From Chitinophaga filiformis (GTDB lineage Bacteria; Bacteroidota; Bacteroidia; Chitinophagales; Chitinophagaceae), in contig NZ_JAKIRP010000001.1 of the NCBI RefSeq assembly GCF_021646545.1, positions 1,240,001 to 1,304,000 of the forward strand: 64,000 nucleotides of DNA, written 5' to 3'. The translations under genes and the position numbers were made by a program. Position 1 is the stretch's first letter. Each line of letters begins with the position of its first letter. Shown here piece by piece: positions 57,046 through 64,000 of the stretch. The notes under the pieces were generated by a model. The model was not told the DNA's origin. It saw only the letters and a list, made by a program, of their open reading frames with translations, and did not search any database.

Positions 57046-57804
57046 TTATAATTTAATGACTTTTCCTGATCCGGAAATATCTGTCCTGACAACTGCTGTT
57101 CCCCGGTATTTCACCTCTCCGCTACCACGTATGCTGACATCCAGAGAGTGAGAAACGTTTAATGTATGTCCGCCGGAACCTTCAACGGATATATCGGCAT
57201 CTTCACAATAAAAGTCTATTCCGCGTACATCGCCGCTGCCGTCGATGCTGCTATGGAAAATACGGGCGTTACCGTTTAACTGGATATTACCGCTTCCATT
57301 GATCTCGGTTTCCAGTCTATCGGTCACGATCGGAAACCGGGCATTGCCACTACCATCCAGTCGGTATTCGAATCTGTCTGTTCTGATGGTGTCCAGGCTT
57401 TCTACGCTGCCGGAACCGGAGAAGAACACGGAATTGTAGGTGGCAGATTTAAGATAGATATCGATATCCCTGGTGTTATGCAAGCTTATACCTCTTTTAA
57501 TACGTACATGGAGGGTAGTACCGCTTACATAAGTATCTATAGCACGCATCAGGTTGTCCTCTGCGGTGACCTGCACCGGCGTCGGAGGGCCTTGCTGCAG
57601 GTGAATATGCATAGGGCCATCAACCTCCACATCAGTGAACACACCTGTTTCCCGGGTTTCACTGATCACATAACCGGAGCCGGACAAGCGCTCTTTGTCG
57701 CAGGCTGACAGCATGATATTAAAAATCGCCAGTAACAGTAGTTCCCATCCGATTGTCTTCCATCTGTTATAGAGCACGCTTTTTCTATTATTGGTCTTTT
57801 TCAT
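57046..57804 (-). CDS. Head-GIN domain (DUF2807) lipoprotein
   Basis: 252 residues with a long N-terminal charged stretch, a hydrophobic segment and a lipobox 'LSAC' (Cys about 35). The body is the DUF2807 right-handed beta-helix-like repeat: 'GSGYVISETRETGVFTDVEV', then many 'GSGS', 'GSGN', 'GSGD', 'GSGE', 'GSGK' turns about 20 residues apart. It is probably on the outer surface and may bind a partner in the membrane; no function is established. It lies 102 bp upstream of the sigma factor on the same strand; a terminator is not visible between them, so read-through is possible. Confidence 0.88.
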   Translation of the reverse strand: MKKTNNRKSVLYNRWKTIGWELLLLAIFNIMLSACDKERLSGSGYVISETRETGVFTDVEVDGPMHIHLQQGPPTPVQVTAEDNLMRAIDTYVSGTTLHVRIKRGISLHNTRDIDIYLKSATYNSVFFSGSGSVESLDTIRTDRFEYRLDGSGNARFPIVTDRLETEINGSGNIQLNGNARIFHSSIDGSGDVRGIDFYCEDADISVEGSGGHTLNVSHSLDVSIRGSGEVKYRGTAVVRTDISGSGKVIKL

Positions 57805-57880
57805 ATGTCAAAGGGGCTTTACACTATAACGGCGGAGGAAACTATTACCCCTAGAAGGGCGAAATATGCCACAAAAAAAG

Positions 57881-57910
57881 AGCCGGCCATACAGACGTAT
57901 GGAACCGGCT
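57881..57910 (-). terminator. Hairpin terminator
   Basis: AGCCGG-CCATAC / GTATGG-AA-CCGGCT, AGAC loop, A/T runs on both sides. On the minus strand it follows the small carboxypeptidase-regulatory-like gene. Confidence 0.82.
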
Positions 57911-57952
57911 TTTTGATTAACCCCTATGAAAACCAACTATTGCTTTCGTTAT

Positions 57953-58270
57953 TTATTGTTCTAATTTAATCTCGCCCAGGTCGGTCACTTTTCCTTCATC
58001 CACTTTTACATCAGAGATGGTCACATCCTTAAAAGGTTGTTTCGCGTCAATAACCACTGTATAAGTGCCTGCCTCAGCGCCCTGCAGTGTGAATGTACCG
58101 TCAGCGATGTCCGTTTTCAGTGAATCTGTACCCGAAATGGCCCAGACCATACTGGCTCCATCTAAAGGAGTTACTTTACCGGATATAGTGCCGCCGTCCA
58201 TATTACGGAAGGCAAACACTGCTATAGCTGCAACTGCCAGAGCGAATATGCTCACGTTAACTGATCTCAT
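57953..58270 (-). CDS. Small secreted carboxypeptidase-regulatory-like domain protein
   Basis: 105 residues with a signal peptide or N-terminal anchor ('VSIFALAVAAIAVFAF') and one beta-sandwich domain: 'GGTISGKVTPLDGASMVWAI', 'IADGTFTLQGAEAGTYTVVIDA', 'VTISDVKVDEGKVTDLGEIKL'. This is the CarboxypepD_reg-like fold found as an N-terminal extension of many Bacteroidota outer-membrane proteins, here stand-alone. Extracytoplasmic; function unknown. It has its own terminator; the 318 bp upstream hold no gene except a terminator for the next gene. Confidence 0.8.
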   Translation of the reverse strand: MRSVNVSIFALAVAAIAVFAFRNMDGGTISGKVTPLDGASMVWAISGTDSLKTDIADGTFTLQGAEAGTYTVVIDAKQPFKDVTISDVKVDEGKVTDLGEIKLEQ

Positions 58271-58535
58271 TTTGTCAGATAATTTAAAGGTGATACAATT
58301 AAGTATGCCTTGTGGTGTGAAGCATATTGCTTGAGATTACGATTTAAAGAACTGACTAATAAAAATCAATTACCATGCCACCGGCGCTGTAATAAATTTA
58401 TGTGGCAGTTTTTAACATTCCTTTACGAAGGCTTTAACAGTAAAGGGGTTATCCTTAACAAATGCCTGACACGCAATGCAAAATGGTCATGTCAGAATGG
58501 AGAAGGGCGGCAACAAAATGGCGCATCCTGCCAAC

Positions 58536-58565
58536 AAAAAGCCCGCACATTTGTGCGGGCTTTTT
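58536..58565 (-). terminator. Hairpin terminator of the Bax inhibitor-1-like gene
   Basis: Perfect 13-bp stem AAAAAGCCCGCAC / GTGCGGGCTTTTT with an ATTT loop. Confidence 0.9.
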
Positions 58566-58588
58566 GTACTATCTATCTATTGGATAGA

Positions 58589-59329
58589 TTATCTTTTGCT
58601 GAGTTTGGATAACAGGCGGAGTATTTCCAGGTACAGCCAGATCAGCGTTACCAGGATTCCGAAGGAAGCATACCATTCGAAGTATTTAGGAGCGCCTTGT
58701 GCAGCACCAGTCTCTACCAGATCAAAGTCGATGATCAGGTTCAGCGCGGCAACAGTCACTACTACCAGGGAGAAAAGGATGCCCCAGGTACCACCCTCAT
58801 GCAGGAAAGGTATGTTAATATTGAAAAAGCTCAGTACAAATGCTAATAAGTAGAACAAGGCGATACCGGCAGTTGCGGTAAAGACGATTGCCTTGAATCT
58901 CTCAGTAGCACGGATAATACGGGCGCTGTATAGTACGAGCATTGCGAAGAAAGTGGCAAATGTGATACCCACTGCCTGCAGCACGATACCCTCGTATATG
59001 TTGCTATATAGAACGGATATAACGCCCAGGAATAAACCTTCTGCCAGTGCATAGGCCGGTGCCAGGTATTGTGCCCATTCCTTCTTAAAGATAATGATGA
59101 GCGCCAGTACGAAACCGCCGATACCGCCGCCCAAGAGGAATGGCGTCAGGTCTTGTTGTCTTGCCGGTGCACCCCAGGCATATACTGCTGCGGCCAGTAC
59201 CAGTACTAACAGGAAGGCCATTTTGTTGATTGTCCCTTTGATCGTCATAGTGCCTTCAGCCTGGGAGGAGCCAACTTTCTGAAGCACTTTCTCATTAAAT
59301 ACAGGGTTATTGGATTGAAATAATGCCAT
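58589..59329 (-). CDS. Bax inhibitor-1/YccA family membrane protein
   Basis: 246 residues from the ATG at 59329 ('MALFQSNNPVFNEKVLQKV'). Seven hydrophobic helices, with family segments 'MTIKGTINKMAFLLVLVLAAAV', 'LAPAYALAEGLFLGVISVLY', 'AVGITFATFFAMLVLYSARII', and a C-terminal 'LNLIIDFDLVETGAAQGAPKYFEWYASFGILVTLIWLYLEILRLL' in overlapping pieces with the conserved aspartates of the putative calcium/proton channel pore. Inner membrane. Encoded alone. The 422 bp upstream (59330-59751) show no gene; a promoter-like element for the next + strand gene lies at 59638. Confidence 0.92.
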   Translation of the reverse strand: MALFQSNNPVFNEKVLQKVGSSQAEGTMTIKGTINKMAFLLVLVLAAAVYAWGAPARQQDLTPFLLGGGIGGFVLALIIIFKKEWAQYLAPAYALAEGLFLGVISVLYSNIYEGIVLQAVGITFATFFAMLVLYSARIIRATERFKAIVFTATAGIALFYLLAFVLSFFNINIPFLHEGGTWGILFSLVVVTVAALNLIIDFDLVETGAAQGAPKYFEWYASFGILVTLIWLYLEILRLLSKLSKR

Positions 59330-59637
59330 GGTATAAAAAAATTTTAATAACACTAAATTACAATTTCAGTAATAATTAATCACTATTTATTAGTCGTAGT
59401 TATAATATTAAGCTGTAAATTGCTGAGAATCAGCAATTGTAGGGAAGTGTAAATCAAATTCCCGAATACATAAACAAGAGATAGCAGGTCTGAAATAGCT
59501 TTGTAACTTAGCAGGTTGCTGTCACTGTTTATCAGGCGTAACGCAGGATCCAGCTGGGGAGCGGAGCAATTACTTAAAGTTATGAAGCATAACATATAGC
59601 TATACCCTCCTGAGCTGAAAAGTCTATAAGGTTTGTG

Positions 59638-59645
59638 TACTTTTG
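59638..59645 (+). promoter_or_regulatory. Putative -7 promoter element
   Basis: TACTTTTG (TAnnTTTG) about 107 bp before the korA-like gene; no exact TTG at -33. Confidence 0.4.
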
Positions 59646-59751
59646 TTATTACTGGCCTTCGTATGATACGTTTAATATATCAGTGGTTACTACCTAGCGA
59701 ATTATTAAATTTACAGCCTGAAAAACAAAGGATAGTTAAATAAGATATTCA

Positions 59752-61599
59752 ATGTCAAATATTTCGGTTCAACAGATAGAAGATGTCGTGATAAAATTTG
59801 CCGGCGACAGTGGAGACGGGATGCAGCTTACTGGTACCCAGTTCTCCAACAACACTGCGTTGGTTGGCAATGACTTAAGCACCTTCCCGGACTTTCCGGC
59901 AGAAATACGCGCTCCGCAGGGAACCCTGCCAGGCGTGAGCGGCTTCCAGCTGCACTTTTCCTCTAACCGCATATTCACTCCCGGTGATGCCTGTGATGTA
60001 CTGGTTGCCATGAACGCTGCTGCGCTGAAGGCCAACCTGAAAAGCCTCAAAAAAGGTGGTATCATCATCGCCAATACCGATGGTTTCGATGCAAAGAACC
60101 TGCGTCTGGCTAACTATCCTGACGGCGTAAACCCGCTGGAGGATGGTTCTCTGCAACCCTATCAGCTGCATACTATGGACGTGACCAAAATGACACGTGA
60201 GGCGCTGAAGGACGTGAACCTGGGTATGAAGGAAAAAGACCGAGCAAAGAACATGTTCGTACTGGGCTTCCTTTACTGGTTATATGACCGGAACCTGGAA
60301 AGCACCGAGAACTTCCTGAACGAGAAATTTGGCAAGAAACAGGATATCCTGGATAGCAACCTGAAAGCCTTACATGCCGGATATAACTTCGCTGATACAG
60401 TCGAGGCATTCAGCACCCGTTTCCATGTGGAAAAGGCACGTATGGAGCCTGGCACTTACCGTAGCATTACCGGTAATACCGCCCTGGCTTATGGTTTGAT
60501 AGCCGCCAGCCAGAAGGCGAACCTGCCCATTTTCCTGGGTACTTATCCCATCACACCTGCCTCCGACATTCTGCATGAACTGAGCCGCTATAAGAATTTT
60601 GGCATCCGTACCTTCCAGGCAGAAGATGAGATAGCAGGTATCACCTCCGCTATTGGCGCTTCCTATGGTGGACACATGGGGGTTACGACCACTTCTGGTC
60701 CTGGTATGGCCCTGAAAGGGGAGGCAATGGGTCTGGCAGTAATGCTTGAAATTCCGCTTCTGATCATCAATATTCAGCGTGGCGGACCTTCTACTGGTCT
60801 GCCTACCAAAACGGAACAATCTGACCTCCTGCAGGCTTATTATGGCCGTAACGGGGAATGTCCGATGCCGATTGTATCTGCATCAACGCCTTCAGACTGT
60901 TTCAATGCAGTATTTGAAGCTTTCCGCATTTCCGTGGCACATATGACGCCGGTGATCTTCCTGAGCGATGGTTACATTGCAAATGGTGCAGAACCATGGC
61001 GTTTCCCACAGAGCAAGGACCTGCCAGCCATCCCTGTAAAGTTCAAAAAAGGACTGGAAGAAGGAGAGGAGCAGTTCCTGCCTTATCACCGCGATGAGAA
61101 CCTCGTGCGTCCATGGGCAGTGCCTGGTACACCAGGACTGGAACACCGTATCGGTGGTCTGGAAAAACAGAACATTACCGGTAACGTAAGCTATGATCCG
61201 GAAAACCACCAGCTAATGGTGCGCATTCGTCAGGAAAAGGTAGACAAGATCGCAGATCATATTCCGCCTCAGCAGATAGAACTGGGTCCTGAAAAAGGTA
61301 AAGTACTGGTGCTCGGATGGGGTTCTACCTACGGAGCTATCAAGAGCGCCGTACTGGAACTGCTGGCAGAAGGACATGCTGTAGCGCACGCGCACATCAG
61401 GTATCTGCGTCCGTTCCCTAAGAACCTGGCAGAGATCCTGCACAGCTACGATAAAGTGCTGATCCCTGAGATCAACAATGGTCAGCTCATCAAGATCATC
61501 CGTGAACACTTCCTGATAGATGCGGTAGGTTACAACAAAGTTATGGGTGTACCTATCACAAAAGGAGAGCTGGTAACGAAGATCAAAGAGATGCTATAA
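59752..61599 (+). CDS. korA: 2-oxoacid:acceptor (ferredoxin) oxidoreductase, fused gamma-alpha subunit (KorA type)
   Basis: 615 residues. The gamma domain comes first ('VVIKFAGDSGDGMQLTGTQFSNN', 'APQGTLPGVSGFQLHFSS', to about residue 190), followed by the alpha pyrimidine-binding domain ('GNTALAYGLIAASQKANLPIFLGTYPITPASDILHELS', 'FQAEDEIAGITSAIGASYGG', 'TTTSGPGMALKGEAMGLAVM' in pieces) and domain II ('LVLGWGSTYGAIKSAVLELL'). This subunit needs a TPP-binding beta subunit (KorB) to decarboxylate 2-oxoglutarate or a branched-chain oxoacid with ferredoxin. korB normally follows directly but is not found here; a terminator ends the transcript. Confidence 0.92.
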   Translation: MSNISVQQIEDVVIKFAGDSGDGMQLTGTQFSNNTALVGNDLSTFPDFPAEIRAPQGTLPGVSGFQLHFSSNRIFTPGDACDVLVAMNAAALKANLKSLKKGGIIIANTDGFDAKNLRLANYPDGVNPLEDGSLQPYQLHTMDVTKMTREALKDVNLGMKEKDRAKNMFVLGFLYWLYDRNLESTENFLNEKFGKKQDILDSNLKALHAGYNFADTVEAFSTRFHVEKARMEPGTYRSITGNTALAYGLIAASQKANLPIFLGTYPITPASDILHELSRYKNFGIRTFQAEDEIAGITSAIGASYGGHMGVTTTSGPGMALKGEAMGLAVMLEIPLLIINIQRGGPSTGLPTKTEQSDLLQAYYGRNGECPMPIVSASTPSDCFNAVFEAFRISVAHMTPVIFLSDGYIANGAEPWRFPQSKDLPAIPVKFKKGLEEGEEQFLPYHRDENLVRPWAVPGTPGLEHRIGGLEKQNITGNVSYDPENHQLMVRIRQEKVDKIADHIPPQQIELGPEKGKVLVLGWGSTYGAIKSAVLELLAEGHAVAHAHIRYLRPFPKNLAEILHSYDKVLIPEINNGQLIKIIREHFLIDAVGYNKVMGVPITKGELVTKIKEML

Positions 61600-61687
61600 T
61601 AGCCGGCAAGCCCTTGCGATCAGCTAACTACAGCAGGATCAGGCGGATGCAGTTATCAGCCCGACGATTCATGATAATTTTATATAG

Positions 61688-61709
61688 ATCCTGCCCTTTG
61701 GGGCAGGAT
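61688..61709 (+). terminator. Rho-independent terminator of korA
   Basis: Perfect 9-bp stem ATCCTGCCC / GGGCAGGAT, TTTG loop, T run. Confidence 0.88.
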
Positions 61710-61799
61710 TTTTATTATATTTAATACTATATAACAAAACAGGCCACGGCACGTTTGCTATATAGGAACGGATTACTACAACTAGCCAAAAGCTTTATC

Positions 61800-62390
61800 A
61801 TGAAAGGCGCCATCTGGTCTACACTGTTTATATGCCTGTTTACATTGAACAGCGCATTGTTATACGCCCAAACGCACAATTACGAAATACGTTTCAGTAA
61901 CCACGTTATCGGCAACGTCACTGCCCATTGTAAAGTGAATGGAGCTTCCCGCAATATCTCTATCCAAAGTAAAGTGGACATGAAACTGCTGGCCAAATTC
62001 AATCTGGATATCTCCTGCGATTTTGACAACAATGTCCTTGTCAGGTCGAAGGTGATAAAAAGCTCAGGTAAGGATGCCGACAACAAGACCATTATCACAC
62101 AACGGGAAGCAAAGAATTACTCTGTTGTGCAGAATGGTGAGAAGTCTGTGCTGAATACGTCAGAAATCGTGCATTCCGTGGGCGAGATGTACTTTATGGA
62201 ACCCAGGCAGATCACAAAGATCTTTTCAGAGACACTAGGCATCTTCCTGACGCTTAATTCCCTGGGCAATGGACTTTATGAGCTGTTGCTGCCAGAAGGC
62301 AAAAAGAATGTCTATAAATACGAAAAAGGGACACTGGTACAGGTGGAGGTATCCCAGGCATTGGGGAAGGCTTACATTATCAGGGTGTAA
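61800..62390 (+). CDS. Secreted protein of the DUF6134 type
   Basis: 196 residues from the ATG at 61800 ('MKGAIWSTLFICLFTLNSAL', a signal peptide ending 'LLYAQ'). The mature part is beta-rich: 'YEIRFSNHVIGNVTAHCKVNG', 'IQSKVDMKLLAKFNLDISCDF', 'YSVVQNGEKSVLNTSEIVHSVGEMYFMEP' in pieces, and ends 'GKAYIIRV'. This resembles DUF6134 proteins of Bacteroidota; assignment is tentative. Two cysteines might form a disulfide. Periplasmic, no known role. It sits after the korA terminator and ends at a perfect palindrome. Confidence 0.7.
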   Translation: MKGAIWSTLFICLFTLNSALLYAQTHNYEIRFSNHVIGNVTAHCKVNGASRNISIQSKVDMKLLAKFNLDISCDFDNNVLVRSKVIKSSGKDADNKTIITQREAKNYSVVQNGEKSVLNTSEIVHSVGEMYFMEPRQITKIFSETLGIFLTLNSLGNGLYELLLPEGKKNVYKYEKGTLVQVEVSQALGKAYIIRV

Positions 62391-62464
62391 ACCGGTTGAC
62401 GCGGGACGGTGTATGCAGTTTTATTGGTGTAAACAATCTCCCGGCATTAGCCTCAAGATATTAA

Positions 62465-62490
62465 AAAGGGTCTTCAATTGAAGACCCTTT
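62465..62490. terminator. Palindromic bidirectional terminator
   Basis: 26-bp perfect palindrome centred on CAATTG (AAAGGGTCTTCAA and its complement), between convergent genes. Confidence 0.85.
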
Positions 62491-62500
62491 GTTTTACGCT

Positions 62501-63691
62501 TTATATTACGCGTTCGATGATCTGACCGCTTTTCTTTTCTTTCAGGATCAGCTTTTTGGCGCCGAAATGTGTCATCTCTTCTTTCACCAGATAGTGATCT
62601 GCATCGTAATCCACCAGGGTCTGAGGTTTGGTTAACCCCGTTTGTCCACGCCAGATATCCAGTTTTACTGGTTCCCACTGTTTGCTGGCGGCGCTGCGAT
62701 AAGCTGCATCCAGTACCGCATTTACCACATAACCGTCGTAGAAAGTTTCTCTTGCAGGTGTATTATTTTCGATGGCATTGAACATGTCGGCAAACATGTG
62801 ATTGTAGCCCAACTCATTCAGCTCATCTCCCACAGGGAATAACCATCCGCTGTTGCTCTCTGCTTTTTCAGCTACGTAATCAGCACCCTTACCGGTGGTG
62901 AACATGTCGAAACCGGTACGAAGGAAGCTATTCAGCCAGATAGTACCTTCGGTACCCATCACTTCGTCTCTCAGGTCAAGGCCGCCGCGGAATGTCCAGC
63001 TGACCTCAAACTGCCCAATGGCGCCATTCTCATATTTTACCAGACCAATAGCATGGTCTTCCGCATCAATAGGTTTAACCTGTGTATCAGCCCAGCACAT
63101 TACTTCCACTGGTTTAATGTCCTTACCGATGAAGCTTCGGGCAATTTCTACACAATGGCAACCCAGGTCAAGGATACAACCTCCGCCTGCCTGTTCTTTA
63201 TCCCAGAACCATTCGCTGTGAGGGCCGGGATGCGTTTCTCTTGATTTGGCCCAGAGTATACGGCCAAGGGCGCCGCCTTTTACACTTTCCAGCGCTTTAA
63301 GGAATTTAGGCGTGTATACCAGGTCTTCCAGGTAGCCGTTGAATATACCGGCAGCTTCCACCATTTCCAGCATGCGTTTCGCTTCTTCAGCATTGCGACC
63401 CAGGGGTTTGGTGCATATCACGCCTTTCTTGTGTTTGCAACAAAGCGCTACAGCAGCTTCGTGCAGATTGTTGGGCAGGGAGATACAAACAACATTCACA
63501 TCCGGATGTGCGATGGATGCTTCCATATCGGTAGTCCAGTGGTCGACATTGTAGTCTGCTGCAAATTTTTTAGCGCTTTCTTCCCTGCGGGAATAAATAC
63601 TGACAATCTTATCCCGGCTTCTCTGGCCCTGTAATGAGTCTGCATAGAAACGGCCTATAAAGCCTGAACCTAACATGGAAATACGTTGCAT
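62501..63691 (-). CDS. Gfo/Idh/MocA family oxidoreductase
   Basis: 396 residues. A Rossmann fold begins at the N terminus ('[17 protein letters not shown]'), the conserved lysine is in '[15 protein letters not shown]', and the C-terminal alpha/beta domain has '[18 protein letters not shown]' with the candidate catalytic His. No signal peptide, so the enzyme is cytoplasmic. Such enzymes oxidise or reduce sugars and cyclitols with NAD(P). It follows, on the same strand, the end of an MFS transporter gene (115 bp apart), suggesting uptake and first step of use of a sugar-like compound. Confidence 0.93.
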   Translation of the reverse strand: MQRISMLGSGFIGRFYADSLQGQRSRDKIVSIYSRREESAKKFAADYNVDHWTTDMEASIAHPDVNVVCISLPNNLHEAAVALCCKHKKGVICTKPLGRNAEEAKRMLEMVEAAGIFNGYLEDLVYTPKFLKALESVKGGALGRILWAKSRETHPGPHSEWFWDKEQAGGGCILDLGCHCVEIARSFIGKDIKPVEVMCWADTQVKPIDAEDHAIGLVKYENGAIGQFEVSWTFRGGLDLRDEVMGTEGTIWLNSFLRTGFDMFTTGKGADYVAEKAESNSGWLFPVGDELNELGYNHMFADMFNAIENNTPARETFYDGYVVNAVLDAAYRSAASKQWEPVKLDIWRGQTGLTKPQTLVDYDADHYLVKEEMTHFGAKKLILKEKKSGQIIERVI

Positions 63692-63737
63692 AATTATCTG
63701 ATTGAATTAAGTGATAATGATCTGGGTTAAAATGAAA

Positions 63738-63784
63738 ACTCCGCAGTAAAACACCAGGTAGACATAGGTAGTTCACTGCGGAGT
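63738..63784 (-). terminator. Hairpin between the MFS and Gfo/Idh genes
   Basis: ACTCCGCAGT (63738-63747) pairs perfectly with ACTGCGGAGT (63775-63784); on the minus strand a T-rich stretch follows. The 27-nt loop is long, so it may be a partial terminator that allows read-through to the Gfo/Idh gene. Confidence 0.6.
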
Positions 63785-63806
63785 GGTGATGTAGTGCAAA
63801 AATGTA

Positions 63807-64000
63807 TTATGCTACTACTTGCCTTTTGCTGTCACGGAATGTTGCCATGAACAACAACCAAACTACAGCAGCAATGATGGATGGGATCATCCATACTTTC
63901 TGCCAGAAGTTATCGGTAGCATGTGTAGTATAGTAGTCAGAGATAATACCAGCAACCCAGAAACCTATCAGCATTCCAACACCATAGGTAGCCAGTGTTA
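63807..64000 (-). CDS. MFS transporter (C-terminal end; nucleoside/sugar permease-like)
   Basis: Partial: only the last 63 codons lie in the window, read from the right edge to the TAA at 63807-63809. The peptide has a helix 'LATYGVGMLIGFWVAGIISD', a short loop with 'YYTTHATDNFWQKVWMIPS', and a final helix 'IIAAVVWLLFMATF' ending in a basic tail 'RDSKRQVVA'. This pattern matches the last two transmembrane segments of NupG/YegT-like major facilitator proteins. Substrate unknown; likely coupled with the Gfo/Idh oxidoreductase. Confidence 0.75.
   Translation of the reverse strand, partial: TLATYGVGMLIGFWVAGIISDYYTTHATDNFWQKVWMIPSIIAAVVWLLFMATFRDSKRQVVA

Noticed and set aside
59383..59595. 70-codon minus-strand open frame upstream of korA
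   Set aside because: A/T-rich low-complexity sequence without recognisable features; it overlaps the promoter region of korA.
1..64000. Prophage, integrative element or insertion sequence
   Set aside because: No integrase, transposase, phage structural or conjugation gene was recognised, and no target-site duplications were found around the repeat regions.

Overview
The window looks like chromosomal DNA of a Bacteroidota bacterium, most likely a member of Chitinophagaceae close to Chitinophaga. The evidence is the tail of a SusD/DUF4843/PKD-like outer-membrane operon at the left edge, an ECF sigma/FecR pair with a DUF4974 tail, many lipoproteins with K/D/E residues after the lipobox cysteine, promoters of the TAnnTTTG type, and gene starts without clear Shine-Dalgarno sequences. 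No rRNA operon, prophage, insertion sequence, integrase or CRISPR array was seen.

Layout: 0-2.7 kb, end of a SusCD-type uptake operon. 2.7-11 kb, small enzymes and regulators (AraC, MarR, PhzF, a SnoaL-ABM fusion, a nitrilase-type amidase, an alpha/beta hydrolase, a DUF234 ATPase) separated by two repeat-rich gaps. 11-19.9 kb, tRNA-Arg(CCT), acyl-CoA ligase, MFS exporter with its GntR regulator, MarC, tRNA-Arg(CCG), a broken DUF433/DUF5615 toxin-antitoxin pair, and a glycosyltransferase. 20-25.5 kb, a three-gene Wadjet/MksBEF-type SMC operon (jetA-jetB-jetC) with no jetD nuclease. 25.5-27.5 kb, a YqhD-type aldehyde reductase and a cupin protein.

27.5-32.1 kb holds the most unusual gene cluster: six tandem, same-strand paralogues. 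Each has an N-terminal four-cysteine module with conserved spacing, one hydrophobic segment and, in five of six, a C-terminal carboxypeptidase-regulatory-like beta-sandwich. The copy at the 3' end of the array appears degraded. 32.2-39.3 kb carries hydrolases, a YceI lipoprotein, PaaN and a TPR protein. 39.3-40.3 kb is a gene-free mosaic of repeats, including several with an 11-bp period and an 84-nt hairpin. 40.3-44.6 kb has DUF1015, SerC, a phospholipase C-like protein and a DUF502 membrane protein. 44.9-51.6 kb is a TetR-led RND efflux operon. 51.8-64 kb has an AIM24-like protein, kynureninase, a glycine-rich 2H phosphoesterase, FecR/sigma, a head-GIN lipoprotein, Bax inhibitor-1-like protein, a 2-oxoacid:ferredoxin oxidoreductase alpha subunit without its beta partner, and a Gfo/Idh/MocA dehydrogenase beside the end of an MFS transporter.

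The strongest leads are the four-cysteine paralogue array, the nuclease-less SMC operon, the 11-bp-periodic intergenic hairpins (6.6 and 39.9 kb), the overlapping mutually exclusive hairpins in front of the DUF234 ATPase (9.4 kb), the 76-bp palindrome shared by two convergent stop codons (35.8 kb), and the glycine-rich 2H phosphoesterase. All functions are assigned by reading motifs; no database search was run.
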